Positions 1 to 7,477 are shown, counted from the stretch's first letter. The stretch is 43,921 nucleotides of DNA from Streptomyces silvae (GCF_016745505.1 NZ_JAERUC010000072.1:1-43921), one strand, 5' to 3'. Notes: a model not told the origin generated them from the letters alone. Program-made: numbers and translations.

Positions 1-654
1 AGAACTGAAAACAAACCACCCTGCCCGTTCGACAGCCCCCACCCCTCCCCCGCACCCCCGCCCCACCCACCACTCCCCACCCCGCCACGGCCACACCCCC
101 ACACCCCGCCGCACAGCACACCCACCCGCTACACTGATCCCGCGCCTTCGTAAGCCGTCGCCGTCTGGGAAGATCATGCCGATGGCGACCAGCACGTCGA
201 GCAGGGCCTCCGCCTGGCGCATCCGGTGGCCTTCCGCGCCGGCCGCCGTCAGGAGCCGGGCGAGGAGCCCATTGCGGGCCACCGGCCCGGATTCAAGGCG
301 CTCCTTCATGCTGCGGGCGAACCACTGCCCCTTCCAAGCTTCCCGAAGAGCGAGAAGGCCTTCTGCCTCGCCGTGCTGCCAGGCGGCGGCCACTCTCCGG
401 CCCCTGCTCGTCGGCCGGTACCTCGAGAAATGCCCGCCCGCTTTCTCCACCAGCCCCGTGGTGAACAGGAATGCCGGGACGAGTCCGCAATTCTTTGCGG
501 TCAGTCCGGTAGCTGCCGCCAGCCGGTCCGCGTTGATGAACGCGTCGGTGCTCGAGCACGCGGCGCGCATCACTCTGAGTTGGTCGTCTGCGCGCAACCG
601 GTACGTCGGCAACAGCCGCTCGTTCGGCGCCAGCAGTGAGCGCCCCTGCACCAT
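1..654 (-). CDS. Hypothetical winged-helix-like protein; 3' end runs over the putative attL
   Basis: The reading frame opens with ATG at 654 behind a good GGAGGTGA ribosome-binding site, and stays open without a stop to position 1. The first 160 or so residues look like a real protein: alternating short helices, a helix-turn-helix-like stretch around ADRLAAATGL, a SRYRPTSRGR basic segment, and a helical C-terminal half. I do not recognise the family. The part left of about 144 is C-rich and low-complexity and is probably not coding. If the two island ends are joined, the frame stops soon after the junction (tail GSVGKRV), giving 178 residues. It is divergent from the HTH gene at 807, and a TTGAGTAGC-like site lies between them. 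Confidence 0.6.
   Translation of the reverse strand, partial: MVQGRSLLAPNERLLPTYRLRADDQLRVMRAACSSTDAFINADRLAAATGLTAKNCGLVPAFLFTTGLVEKAGGHFSRYRPTSRGRRVAAAWQHGEAEGLLALREAWKGQWFARSMKERLESGPVARNGLLARLLTAAGAEGHRMRQAEALLDVLVAIGMIFPDGDGLRRRGISVAGGCAVRRGVGVWPWRGGEWWVGRGCGGGVGAVERAGWFVFSS
136..152 (+). other. Putative attL: GATCCCGC followed by the first 9 nt of tRNA-Arg
   Basis: The sequence GATCCCGC-GCCTTCGTA follows a TACACT -10 hexamer (130-135) by a few bases. That is the expected spacing between a tRNA promoter and a mature tRNA 5' end. Only the 5' acceptor strand plus two bases of the tRNA remain; the next bases (AGCCGTCG) do not continue it. It matches 37843-37858 with one extra base. I read it as the promoter side of an interrupted tRNA-Arg gene. 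Confidence 0.45.
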
Positions 655-744
655 CACCACTCACCTCCACACTGCCTTGTGGCCGTATCCGAACGGCCTT
701 CTGAGAAAGAACGTGTGTGGCGTATCCACTCCACACACCCCTGG

Positions 745-775
745 TGCTTGAGTAGCATGCTCTGTGTGAGTACGC
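745..775. promoter_or_regulatory. Candidate regulator sites in a divergent promoter region
   Basis: TGCTTGAGTAGCA lies at 745-757, and TGAGTACGC at 767-775 and again at 842-850. The core CTTGAGTAGCA also occurs in an 18-bp palindrome before the NUDIX-like gene at 7460. The sites lie between a minus-strand gene (start 654) and a plus-strand HTH gene (start about 807), a typical operator position. The cognate regulator is not known; the HTH protein at 807 is the nearest candidate. Confidence 0.4.
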
Positions 776-806
776 ATCCCGGCGACCCTTCCGCCACACT
801 GGTCGC

Positions 807-1154
807 GTGCCTGGAGGAACGAGACGGAACAAGAGACCGTTTGAGTACGCGCTGGACGCCGATTGGCCGTACGCGGTGATGGACGACCATCGGCCGGCCC
901 AGGTTGGACAGGCCATCGCCCGGGCACTCTCGGAGGCTATGGAACGGCAGAGCCTGAGTGCGAACGCCCTGGCAGCCGCCGCCGGGATCAACCGGCAGGT
1001 CATCGCGAACGTGCTCGCGGGCAAGGCGTGGCCCGATCTGCTTACGGTGGCGAGCCTTGAGGCGGCGCTCGGCGAAATGCTCTGGCCCCGGCATATCGAC
1101 TGGCCCGTGGACGAGAACGGCGCCCGGCAGCAGCCGCTGCCACCCCAAAAATGA
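807..1154 (+). CDS. Small XRE-type helix-turn-helix regulator
   Basis: This is a 115-residue protein with a Cro/C1-type DNA-binding fold. Helices 2-3 are visible at LSANALAAAAGINRQVIANV, about residues 51-70, followed by an AGKAWPDLLTVASLEAALG segment typical of XRE domains. There is no effector domain; the short N-terminal arm resembles that of many Streptomyces HTH proteins. GTG 807 is chosen because the preceding conserved segment (ALDADWPYAVMDD) would be lost from the later TTG 841 or ATG 879, but none of these has a strong ribosome-binding site. It diverges from the gene at 654 and may regulate both through the TTGAGTA repeats. Confidence 0.7.
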   Translation: MPGGTRRNKRPFEYALDADWPYAVMDDHRPAQVGQAIARALSEAMERQSLSANALAAAAGINRQVIANVLAGKAWPDLLTVASLEAALGEMLWPRHIDWPVDENGARQQPLPPQK

Positions 1155-1313
1155 GGCGCGGTCGAATAGTCTCATTACGGCTGGGTCGTGGTTCGAACGA
1201 AGCAGGGAGAAGGGCATGTCTGATCGACCATCCAGTGTGGGTGAAATAGCCGAACACCCCGCGCGTGCCCGGATGAACCGTTAGCGTCGAAGGTGGCGGC
1301 CAAGCCGCTCTAT

Positions 1314-1373
1314 GACCGCCGCACCCTGCACGGTGTTGGCCTAGGAACCTTGGCCGTGCCTGGTGCGGCGGTC
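1314..1373. terminator. Long stem-loop between converging genes
   Basis: GACCGCCGCACC (1314-1325) pairs perfectly with GGTGCGGCGGTC (1362-1373). Inside, GCACGG pairs with CCGTGC. It lies between the end of the plus-strand HTH gene and the end of the minus-strand gene at 1395, so a bidirectional terminator is the simplest reading. It has no T-tract, as is usual in actinobacteria. Confidence 0.5.
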
Positions 1374-1394
1374 GCCTGTGAGGACCGCCTTCGT

Positions 1395-1973
1395 CTAGGC
1401 GGCCTCCCACGAGGCCGCGACCCGGTAGTACGCCCGCTTGCCATCCGGGCTGTAGACCTTGTGCAGTACGGACAGTCGCTGCAGGTGCTCCAGCAGACAC
1501 CGAGTCCGCCGAACGGCTCCGGAGGCGTCCCCTTCGAGGAGCCGTGCGACCTCCGACGCGCTCCACGGCCGTTGTGCGTCGCCGCTGATAATCCGCATGG
1601 CTGCGATCGAACGGGCGCCCTCGATCCGGACGGGGTCGACTGGCGCCGATGGGGCGGGTGCGGGCTCCGGTGCGGGGCGTACGAGCCTCAGTTGGATGGG
1701 GGCCTGTGTCTGCGATGCCCGTAGGGCCGCCCCTTGCTGGATCGTCGCCTGAAAGCTGCCAAGCCACTCCTTGGCCTTCTGGCGTTGGAGGACTGCCTGT
1801 TCGCGCGCTTCAGAGGCCTTGGCCATCTCGCGCTGGAGGGCCTCAACGGACTCCTGTAGGTGGCGCATGAGCTCATCCTTGGACAGGATGAGTGCGTCGC
1901 ATTCCCGGAGCATCGCCTCCATGTCCATGGCGATCCAGTCCGCGGACGGCGAGGCGCCGTCGATCAGGCTCAT
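1395..1973 (-). CDS. Coiled-coil plus winged-helix-like protein, function unknown
   Basis: The protein has 192 residues. Residues about 30-85 form a charged heptad-rich coiled coil (KDELMRHLQESVEALQ onward). Residues about 98-115 are a Pro/Ala/Glu linker. The C-terminal 80 residues look like a winged helix: an EVARLLEGDASGAVRR recognition-type helix, then HLQRLSVLHKVYSPDGKRAYYRV, which resembles a beta-wing. This layout suggests a dimeric DNA-binding protein, but no family is recognised. ATG 1973 is used; no strong ribosome-binding site is seen. It is the only intact gene in its neighbourhood, and the DNA upstream to 2960 holds decayed genes. Confidence 0.65.
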   Translation of the reverse strand: MSLIDGASPSADWIAMDMEAMLRECDALILSKDELMRHLQESVEALQREMAKASEAREQAVLQRQKAKEWLGSFQATIQQGAALRASQTQAPIQLRLVRPAPEPAPAPSAPVDPVRIEGARSIAAMRIISGDAQRPWSASEVARLLEGDASGAVRRTRCLLEHLQRLSVLHKVYSPDGKRAYYRVAASWEAA

Positions 1974-2094
1974 GGCGCAACAGTAGGGGCGTCATAAGCC
2001 CCCCGTCTGCCCTTCTGAGCCGAGAGCGCACAGGTGACTGATCTTGATTGGCATAGGCCGTCTGCGATCGAATCCGTTCGTTGACTTGCGGGAA

Positions 2095-2123
2095 CATCTG
2101 ACTCAACGAGCGTGAGTCAGATG
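2095..2123. repeat. Perfect 11-bp inverted repeat
   Basis: CATCTGACTCA (2095-2105), a 7-nt loop, and TGAGTCAGATG (2113-2123). It lies 120 nt upstream of the gene starting at 1973 and downstream of the decayed MFS remnant. It could be that remnant's old terminator or an operator; the sequence does not decide. Confidence 0.5.
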
Positions 2124-2227
2124 GGCCTGCCGTCCTTGGAGGTTCTCTGGAAGCGGGCTGGCCTATGACGCGTACTAATTTACTCTCAAGTGCGCTCTGC
2201 TGTTGTTCCTGATCAGGCGTTGATTTC

Positions 2228-2610
2228 ACCTTTGTTGGGAACGTTGACGCCACGAGTGCCGCCGCGAGTGACACGGCTGCGAGGGCGGAAAAGAGTTGGG
2301 GGTAGCCGCCGAGGGGCCTGCGAGCGCAGTGCCGGCCAGCGTGACGATGGCCAGGGCGCGACTCGGCAAAGGCTTTACCAGCGGTTGACGGCCGCGAAGG
2401 CGGGGCTTTCGACCTCTTCGGACGAGGACGCGGCCGATGGGTAGACGACGGCGGAGACCAGAACGGCAAGGGAGAAGCGGCCGTTGCCGCATTGCCGGAC
2501 CATCCGGTGTCGGCCGTTAGACGCGAGCAGGACAGGGAACGCGTAGTAGATGATGCCCCAACTGGCGATCTGGGTGGTGCACAGCGCCGGCAGGGCCGCG
2601 GGGCAGCGGG
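2228..2610 (-). pseudogene. Decayed MFS-type transporter remnant
   Basis: Two membrane-segment pieces are recognisable on the minus strand in different frames. One is an N-terminal segment (LPALCTTQIASWGIIYYAFP) at about 2530-2610. The other is a later segment (GGYPQLFSALAAVSLAAALV) at about 2235-2320. The first resembles the opening helix of major facilitator transporters. The intervening several hundred residues are missing and the frames are broken, so the gene cannot make a transporter. Its substrate cannot be inferred. Confidence 0.5.
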
Positions 2611-2639
2611 GTGCCACCGAACAGTCCGGCGGTTGCTGG

Positions 2640-2955
2640 TCACTTCGTACTGGCGCCCACCCGGTAGACGATCTTCCCATTGAACTCCGTGAATCCGAGC
2701 GACTTGTAGAAGACAGGCGCGTTCTAGTTGTCGCGGTCCGTCATCCACTCGACTCGGCTGCACCCAGAGCGTGCGGAGGCGGTCAAGAAGCTGGTTCATG
2801 AGGCGGGCGCCGACGCCCTGCGGCGAAGAGTGTCGCGGACGTAGAGCTCCTTCAGAAACAGGGAGTGGGAGTACCCTGCGGCCGGCCAAAGGAACGAGCA
2901 CGCGGCGAGCCCGACTAGGTCGCCGGCCTCATCCTCGAAACAGCGCGGACGCCAG
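2640..2955 (-). pseudogene. Frameshifted GNAT acetyltransferase fragment
   Basis: Pieces of one GNAT protein run in order on the minus strand: GLAACSFLWPAAGYSHSLFL, then LKELYVRDTLRRR, a frame change, GVGARLMNQLLDRL, another frame change, and YKSLGFTEFNGKIVYRVGAS before TGA at 2640-2642. The RGxGxGxxL-type acetyl-CoA loop is split by the first frameshift. The N-terminus is lost near 2955, where an IS630 remnant begins on the other strand. The product is certainly non-functional; the original substrate is unknown. Confidence 0.65.
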
Positions 2956-3035
2956 CGGCGGTGAGCCGTGGAGCGTCCCTTCTGCCTGGGAGCGGCGCTC
3001 CTCGAGCGGCTGGATCTCACCGCCGCCTGCTCCGC

Positions 3036-3214
3036 CGCGGCGACTTCGCCTCCCGCGACGACCTGGAAACACAGATCACCGCCTACACCGTCCGCTACAA
3101 CCGAACGGCCCGCCCTACCGGTGTCGCTACGACGCCGACGCCGAACACGCCCGCCACCTCGAACGCCACACTCAACACCCGGGCCACCCGGACGCCTTCG
3201 GCCGAGCCGTATGA
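3036..3214 (+). pseudogene. IS630-family transposase C-terminal remnant
   Basis: The plus-strand fragment reads GDFASRDDLETQITAYTVRY, then NRTARP, and after a frameshift RYDADAEHARHLERHTQHP to TGA 3212-3214. This is characteristic of the C-terminal end of IS630/Tc1-type transposases in actinobacteria. The catalytic DDE core is absent. It abuts the truncated GNAT gene, so this insertion probably cut that gene. Confidence 0.6.
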
Positions 3215-3360
3215 CCTCACCCACCGTCACCGGCAACCGGCAAAGAACCTGCGACGCGCTGCGCTAGCCCCTGCGGCTCAGGCGGTCTCAGACACTGAGC
3301 GTGTCGCCGTTGCAGTCAATGTCGCCATAGTGCGGACAGCGCACACTAAGTGAGACGCTA

Positions 3361-3388
3361 GAGCAATGCTCAAGACCTGTGGATCGGT
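3361..3388. repeat. IS256 left inverted repeat
   Basis: It begins GAGCAATGCTCAAGACC and matches the reverse complement of 5168-5194 at most positions. Directly outside is GACGCTA, repeated past the right end. Confidence 0.75.
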
Positions 3389-3406
3389 TTCGGGAGTGCA
3401 CGCGGA

Positions 3407-3484
3407 GGGCGTACCTTCCCGAATGATCCTTTGATGGTCACCGAGTAGGCCCGCGTTCGCAGCGCGGGTCGGGAAGGTACGCCC
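3407..3484 (+). promoter_or_regulatory. Hairpin hiding the transposase ribosome-binding site
   Basis: GGGCGTACCTTCCCGA (3407-3422) is the exact reverse complement of 3469-3484, which contains the GGGAAGG ribosome-binding site and ends one base before the GTG start at 3485. A second stem, CCCGCG/CGCGGG, is nested at 3450-3468. Read-through transcripts would fold and block translation, while a transcript starting inside would lack the left arm. This is a known protective design in insertion sequences. Confidence 0.75.
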
Positions 3485-4738
3485 GTGCTCAGCGTAGTCA
3501 CCGACGACGGCTCCACCCAGTCCGGCTCTCTGATCGACGAGATCGTGCGCGAGGGCGCCCGCCGGATGCTGGCCGCCGCACTGGAAGCGGAAGTCAACCA
3601 GTACATAGCCGAGTTGGCCGCTGAGCGGGACGAGGAAGGTCGTCGTCTGGTGGTCCGCAAAGGCCGCCACCAGCCGCGAACCGTGACCACCGCCGCCGGC
3701 CCGATCGAAGTCAGGGCCCCGCGCGTGAACGACAAGCGGGTCGACGACACGACCGGCGAGCGCAAGCGGTTCTCCTCGAAAATCCTCGCGCCATGGTGCC
3801 GTAAGTCTCCCAAGGTCAGCGAGGTGCTACCGCTGCTCTACCTGCACGGACTCTCCTCCGGGGACTTCGTGCCCGCACTGGAGCAGTTCCTCGGCGGCGC
3901 GGCCGGACTGTCGCCGGCGACCGTGACTCGGCTGACGAAGCAGTGGGGCGAGGACCACGCCGCCTTCCAGGCCCGCGACCTGTCCGACCGCGACTTCGTC
4001 TACGTGTGGGCCGACGGCGTGCACCCCAAGGTCCGCCTCGGGCAGGCGCACTCGTGCGTGCTGGTCCTGCTCGGCGTGCGGGTCGACGGCACGAAGGAGC
4101 TGATCGCGCTCGCGGAGGGGCTGCGGGAGTCCACGGAGTCGTGGGCGGACCTGCTGCGCGACTGCCGCCGACGCGGCATGCGCGACCCGGAGCTGGTGGT
4201 CGGCGACGGCGCGATGGGCCTGTGGCGGGCCCTGGCCGAGGTGTTCCCCACGGCCCGGCATCAAAGGTGCTGGGTCCACAAGGCCCGGAATATCACGAAT
4301 GCACTGCCGAAGTCCGCACAGCCGGGCGCGACGAAGGCGATGCAGGAGATCTACAACGCCGAGGACCGCGCGCACGCTGAGAAGGCGATCGAGGCGTTCG
4401 CCAAGACCTATGGCGCCAAGTGGCCCAAGGCAGTCGCGAAGATCGCCGACGACCGGGACGAGTTGCTGGCGTTCTACGACTTCCCGGCCGAGCACTGGAT
4501 CCACCTGCGGACCACGAACCCGATCGAGTCGACGTTCTCCACGGTCAAGCTGCGGACCAAGGTCACCCGCGGAGCCGGCAGCCCGGCTGCGGCGCTGGCG
4601 ATGGTGTTCAAGCTGGTCGATTCCGCACAGGCCCGCTGGCGCGCGATCACCGGCGCCCACCTCGTCGCCCTGGTCCGCGCGGGAGCCCGGTTCGAGAACG
4701 GCATCCTGGTCGAGCGACCCGAGGCGGCTGCCGCGTGA
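3485..4738 (+). CDS. IS256-family (Mutator-type) transposase
   Basis: The 417-residue protein is full length for the family. Candidate catalytic residues are D177 (VWADGVHPK), D241 (VVGDGAMG) and E348 (TTNPIEST). The family's C/H motif RCWVHK lies at about 261-266, between the second D and the E. The N-terminal third carries the usual DNA-binding region (EVNQYIAELAAERDEEGRR). It should catalyse cut/copy transposition of the surrounding element. GTG 3485 sits directly after a hairpin that masks the ribosome-binding site. The stop overlaps the region that starts the passenger gene. Confidence 0.95.
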   Translation: MLSVVTDDGSTQSGSLIDEIVREGARRMLAAALEAEVNQYIAELAAERDEEGRRLVVRKGRHQPRTVTTAAGPIEVRAPRVNDKRVDDTTGERKRFSSKILAPWCRKSPKVSEVLPLLYLHGLSSGDFVPALEQFLGGAAGLSPATVTRLTKQWGEDHAAFQARDLSDRDFVYVWADGVHPKVRLGQAHSCVLVLLGVRVDGTKELIALAEGLRESTESWADLLRDCRRRGMRDPELVVGDGAMGLWRALAEVFPTARHQRCWVHKARNITNALPKSAQPGATKAMQEIYNAEDRAHAEKAIEAFAKTYGAKWPKAVAKIADDRDELLAFYDFPAEHWIHLRTTNPIESTFSTVKLRTKVTRGAGSPAAALAMVFKLVDSAQARWRAITGAHLVALVRAGARFENGILVERPEAAAA

Positions 4739-4749
4739 AGGAGATGTTC

Positions 4750-5184
4750 GTGGCTCTTGAAACGCTGACCGACCGCGATCCGGACCAGCGAGACATCGCC
4801 GCTGCTGTGCTCGGCGACCTGCTGCGTGGCACCGCGCTCGACGCAGATTCCGCTCGCCGGGTCGTTGGATGCCTCATCAGCCTGGCTATCAACGAACCCG
4901 TGACCAAGGTCCGTGAGTCCGCCCTGAACTCGATCAGCGAGGCGTTCAGCTACCACAGCCTGCCCCTCGATCTTGTCGAACCGCTGGCCCCAGCTCTGCC
5001 GACGATGACAGGCGAACTCCTCGCGCACGCCGTCTACATCTTCGGCGCCACGCGCGATCCGCAGGCCCGGCCGCTGATCGAGTCCTTCCTCCACCACCCC
5101 GACGCGGACGTGCGCGAGGAAGCCCGCCGGGCAGCAGCCGAGATCACCGGACCCAAGCCGGAAGGCCCCATCCACAAGTCTTGA
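4750..5184 (+). CDS. HEAT-repeat-like passenger protein of the IS256 element
   Basis: A 144-residue, almost wholly helical protein with repeated amphipathic helix pairs (VRESALNSISEAF, then ARPLIESFLHHPDADVREEA, then RRAAAEI), a pattern typical of HEAT or armadillo-like solenoids. The GTG at 4750 has AAGGAG at 4738-4743, overlapping the transposase stop, so the two are translationally coupled. The stop at 5182-5184 lies inside the right inverted repeat, so the gene belongs to the element. IS256 elements normally carry only a transposase. A role in target choice, transposase control or host interaction is possible, but nothing in the sequence specifies it. Confidence 0.75.
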   Translation: MALETLTDRDPDQRDIAAAVLGDLLRGTALDADSARRVVGCLISLAINEPVTKVRESALNSISEAFSYHSLPLDLVEPLAPALPTMTGELLAHAVYIFGATRDPQARPLIESFLHHPDADVREEARRAAAEITGPKPEGPIHKS

Positions 5185-5194
5185 CTATTGCTCG
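5168..5194. repeat. IS256 right inverted repeat
   Basis: Read on the minus strand it gives GAGCAATAGTCAAGACTTG, matching the left end. It contains the last codons and stop of the passenger gene. GACGCTA follows at 5196-5202. Confidence 0.75.
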
Positions 5195-5247
5195 TGACGC
5201 TATGTTGCACACGCGTAGGCATTATCAGCGACGAAAGGTCCACTGCC

Positions 5248-5466
5248 ATGTCTCGCCTCAACCTTGCCCACCTGACCCTCACTGCCACCCAGAACATCCA
5301 GACCGCCGACAAGGTCTGTCGTGACCCGGCCGTTGTGAAGGCGGCCAAGCAGTTCGCGGAAGATAGCGCCGAGGCTTTCCACTCCGGTGGTGCGCTAGTA
5401 CGTGAGGCTCAGTCCTCCTGGCGTCGCCACAGCCCGCTGTCGAAAGAGACCGGAACCGATGAATGA
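5248..5466 (+). CDS. Small hypothetical protein upstream of the HTH-membrane gene
   Basis: A 72-residue soluble protein starting MSRLNLAHLTLTATQNIQTA. ATG 5248 is preceded by a purine-rich GACGAAAGG. It contains a helical middle (VVKAAKQFAEDSAEAFHSGG) and no signal peptide or membrane segment. The stop (TGA 5464-5466) overlaps the start of the next gene by 8 nt, so the pair is co-translated. Size and position suit an antitoxin or accessory subunit for the downstream protein, but I recognise no family. Its promoter must lie in the short gap after the IS256 element, or come from the IS itself. Confidence 0.6.
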   Translation: MSRLNLAHLTLTATQNIQTADKVCRDPAVVKAAKQFAEDSAEAFHSGGALVREAQSSWRRHSPLSKETGTDE

Positions 5467-6682
5467 TTTCAGCGCAGAGGCGATGGGCCTCGTGATCCGC
5501 GAGCAACGCCAGGCCCAGACACCATCGATGACCCAGGAAGAGTTGGCCAAGCGGGCCGATTACCGGAAGGGGGGCGCGGTCTCGATCTCCCGGATCGAGC
5601 GTGGGCTCATAAGCCCCGGGGAGCACCGTCTAGCCGCCATCGCCCTCGCGCTCCAACTGACACCCGAGCAGATCAAGCAGCAGGCGGGGGACCGAACCAG
5701 GTCTCTCGCTCGTCAGCGGGGCCAGCGGCCGGTGAAGTTGCGCGACCAGGTCGCGGAGACGAAAAGACGTCACGCTGAGATCACCGAAAAGGCGGCCGAG
5801 CGGTCGAAGATGACCCAAGAATCCGGGGAAGCCTTCAACCATGTCCATGACGTCGCCCGCGACGAGTTTTTCCTGAGGTTCGTGGAGTTGGCCGAGAGCG
5901 TCAGCGGGGCGCCCGAGCCAGAGAGGCCGAGTGAGGAGGAGAGCGAGAGCACGGGCGAGATCCCTACTGCGATACGTATCGAGGCCATGTCCGTCGGGAT
6001 CGCCAACGCGATCCGCGGTGCCGCCACTGGAGGTGCGGCCGGGGTGGCAGTCGGCGGCGCTGCGGCCTACGGTGCGTTCACTGCCGCCGCATTGTTCGGG
6101 ACCGCCTCCACTGGAGCAGCTATTTCGACGCTGTACGGGGTTGCCGCGACCAACGCGACCCTGGCCCTCTTGGGAGGAGGCACGCTCGCTGCAGGGGGTG
6201 CGGGCATGGCGGGTGGAATTCTCCTGCTCACAGGCATGGTCGCCGCCCCGGCGGCAGCGCTGGCGGGCGCCGGCTTCTATGTCTTGAGGCAGCGCCGGAA
6301 CAAGAAGGAGGAGGAGCGTCTCCGAACCGAGGTCGAGGCTGCGGAGGAGGCTTTGGATCAGTCACAGCAAGGCTTCGACGCGATGATCGACGTACTACAA
6401 CGCGCCGCGGTCATCATGGAATACGTCAGGGTCCACGGCACCCACGCTCTTGAGAAGTGGAGGACGAGTCTGCCGCCGGAGCCCCGGGACTGGGAATCGG
6501 TCGGGCATGAGGGGCAGGAACGGTACAAGGAGTTCCTGACCGTGGCGGCATGCCTCCTCGCCGTGAGCAACATCCCCGTCAGTGCTCTCCTCTCGGCAGA
6601 GCCCGACGCTTTGCGCGAGATGGACAAGGCCATCGATGAGACGCTGCGGTACGCGGACAAGACCATCAAGTCGATCGTCTGA
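5459..6682 (+). CDS. HTH protein fused to a glycine-zipper membrane region; candidate effector
   Basis: The 407-residue protein has three parts. Residues 8-65 form an XRE-type HTH (TQEELAKRADYRKGGAVSIS, then RIERGLISPGEHRLAAIALAL). Residues about 175-276 are a Gly/Ala-rich hydrophobic stretch with repeated small-residue spacing (GAATGGAAGVAVGGAAAYG, LALLGGGTLAAGGAGMAGG) that can form packed or pore-like membrane helices. Residues 278-310 are a charged coiled coil, followed by a helical C-terminus. ATG 5459 overlaps the small upstream gene. A DNA-binding domain on a membrane-inserting segment suggests a regulated membrane-damaging protein, as in some phage-defence or toxin systems. This is inference from architecture; no known family name is assigned. 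Confidence 0.75.
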   Translation: MNDFSAEAMGLVIREQRQAQTPSMTQEELAKRADYRKGGAVSISRIERGLISPGEHRLAAIALALQLTPEQIKQQAGDRTRSLARQRGQRPVKLRDQVAETKRRHAEITEKAAERSKMTQESGEAFNHVHDVARDEFFLRFVELAESVSGAPEPERPSEEESESTGEIPTAIRIEAMSVGIANAIRGAATGGAAGVAVGGAAAYGAFTAAALFGTASTGAAISTLYGVAATNATLALLGGGTLAAGGAGMAGGILLLTGMVAAPAAALAGAGFYVLRQRRNKKEEERLRTEVEAAEEALDQSQQGFDAMIDVLQRAAVIMEYVRVHGTHALEKWRTSLPPEPRDWESVGHEGQERYKEFLTVAACLLAVSNIPVSALLSAEPDALREMDKAIDETLRYADKTIKSIV

Positions 6683-6989
6683 GTCCCGAAGTCGTTGCCA
6701 CGCGCAGACCTAGTGTGATGCGCCCGAAAAGGCAGTCTTAAGTCTGCTGCTGGGGCGCAGTTACGCCAGAGGTGGGTGTGGATCGTGGCCCGCGAACTCG
6801 CTTTGGCGGACCAGGGTGGTGACCAACATGCAGGCGATCACGTCCGGGCACACTGCTGGGTGCGCTGCCTCTATCTGCGCAGGGCCCGATCTCGCCGGTC
6901 ACACAGATGCGATCCCCGCGATGGCCCCCTAGCTAGGTAAGCAGATCGCTGACCAGGGCGTGTCGACTGGCGCTGCGGCGCCACCATTC
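6683..6989. other. No gene seen
   Basis: I see no coding frame with plausible codon use and no clear repeat in this 307-nt stretch between two genes that end towards each other. It probably holds their terminators, but no strong hairpin stands out. Confidence 0.5.
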
Positions 6990-7460
6990 TCAGTGGAGAG
7001 TGATGGGGCCATCGGGAATCCATCCTTCGACGTAACCGGTGACCAGCAGGACGATACCCTCTGGGGAGATTTCCCTTCTCCGCCTGCGCAGTTCCTCGAT
7101 ACTCCATCCGGTGTGTGCGACCGACTGCTTCTCAATCGCCGATCCTTCGTCGTCGCTGATGTGGACGATGAAGACCCGCGTAGCCGTGGCTCGGTCGAAC
7201 TCCCAGTCTTCACCGGTGCGCGACTGCCGGATGCCATACACCGATCCATAGCGTGGAGCCGCCAATTCGAATCGCTCCTGCAGGAACCGGGTAGCTGACT
7301 CCAGGAAGTTGGCGTTGGTTGTCATGCGCACCTGGGGGACGGTCCAGCCGCTGCAGCATCCGCCGCACAGAAGGAGCCGACTCTGGTCGTCCAGCAGAAG
7401 GAGGTAGGTGCGGCGGTCCAAGCGGGGCCATGGGACCCAAGGGGCAGTGGAGGACGGCAT
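6990..7460 (-). CDS. NUDIX-like protein with a degenerate NUDIX box
   Basis: The 156-residue protein follows the NUDIX layout: opening strand RTYLLLLDDQSRLLL, a WTVPQ turn, a helix NFLESATRFLQERFEL where the NUDIX box should be, and a late W-IEELRRRR helix followed by SPEGIVLLV. The box lacks the full GX5EX7REUXEEXGU pattern (no REXXEE), so metal-dependent hydrolase activity is doubtful. A Cys-rich CGGCC sits near residues 33-37. An 18-bp palindrome lies 18-35 nt before the ATG, suggesting tight repression. It could be a NUDIX-fold regulator rather than an enzyme. Confidence 0.65.
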   Translation of the reverse strand: MPSSTAPWVPWPRLDRRTYLLLLDDQSRLLLCGGCCSGWTVPQVRMTTNANFLESATRFLQERFELAAPRYGSVYGIRQSRTGEDWEFDRATATRVFIVHISDDEGSAIEKQSVAHTGWSIEELRRRRREISPEGIVLLVTGYVEGWIPDGPITLH

Positions 7461-7477
7461 GCCCTAATCTTGAGGTG

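Larger units (their letters stand above)
3361..5194 (+). mobile_element. IS256-family insertion sequence with a passenger gene
   Basis: The element is bounded by imperfect inverted repeats (3361-3388 and 5168-5194) sharing GAGCAAT, TCAAGA and TGTGGAT blocks. The 7-bp sequence GACGCTA lies just outside both ends (3354-3360 and 5196-5202), consistent with a target duplication. It holds an intact transposase (3485-4738) and a second, translationally coupled gene (4750-5184) that ends inside the right repeat. Both ends and the transposase are intact, so it may be active and recent. Confidence 0.8.

Noticed and set aside
122..137. 16-nt direct repeat with 37725-37740 as the attachment core
   Set aside because: It contains a tRNA-type -10 and could be repeated as a promoter copy. 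The 9-nt tRNA repeat explains the intact tRNA better. Kept only as an alternative.
176..1217. Several long overlapping ORFs on both strands near the left end
   Set aside because: They are GC-driven shadows. Only the 654 (minus) and 807 (plus) frames have protein-like composition, and the former has a ribosome-binding site.
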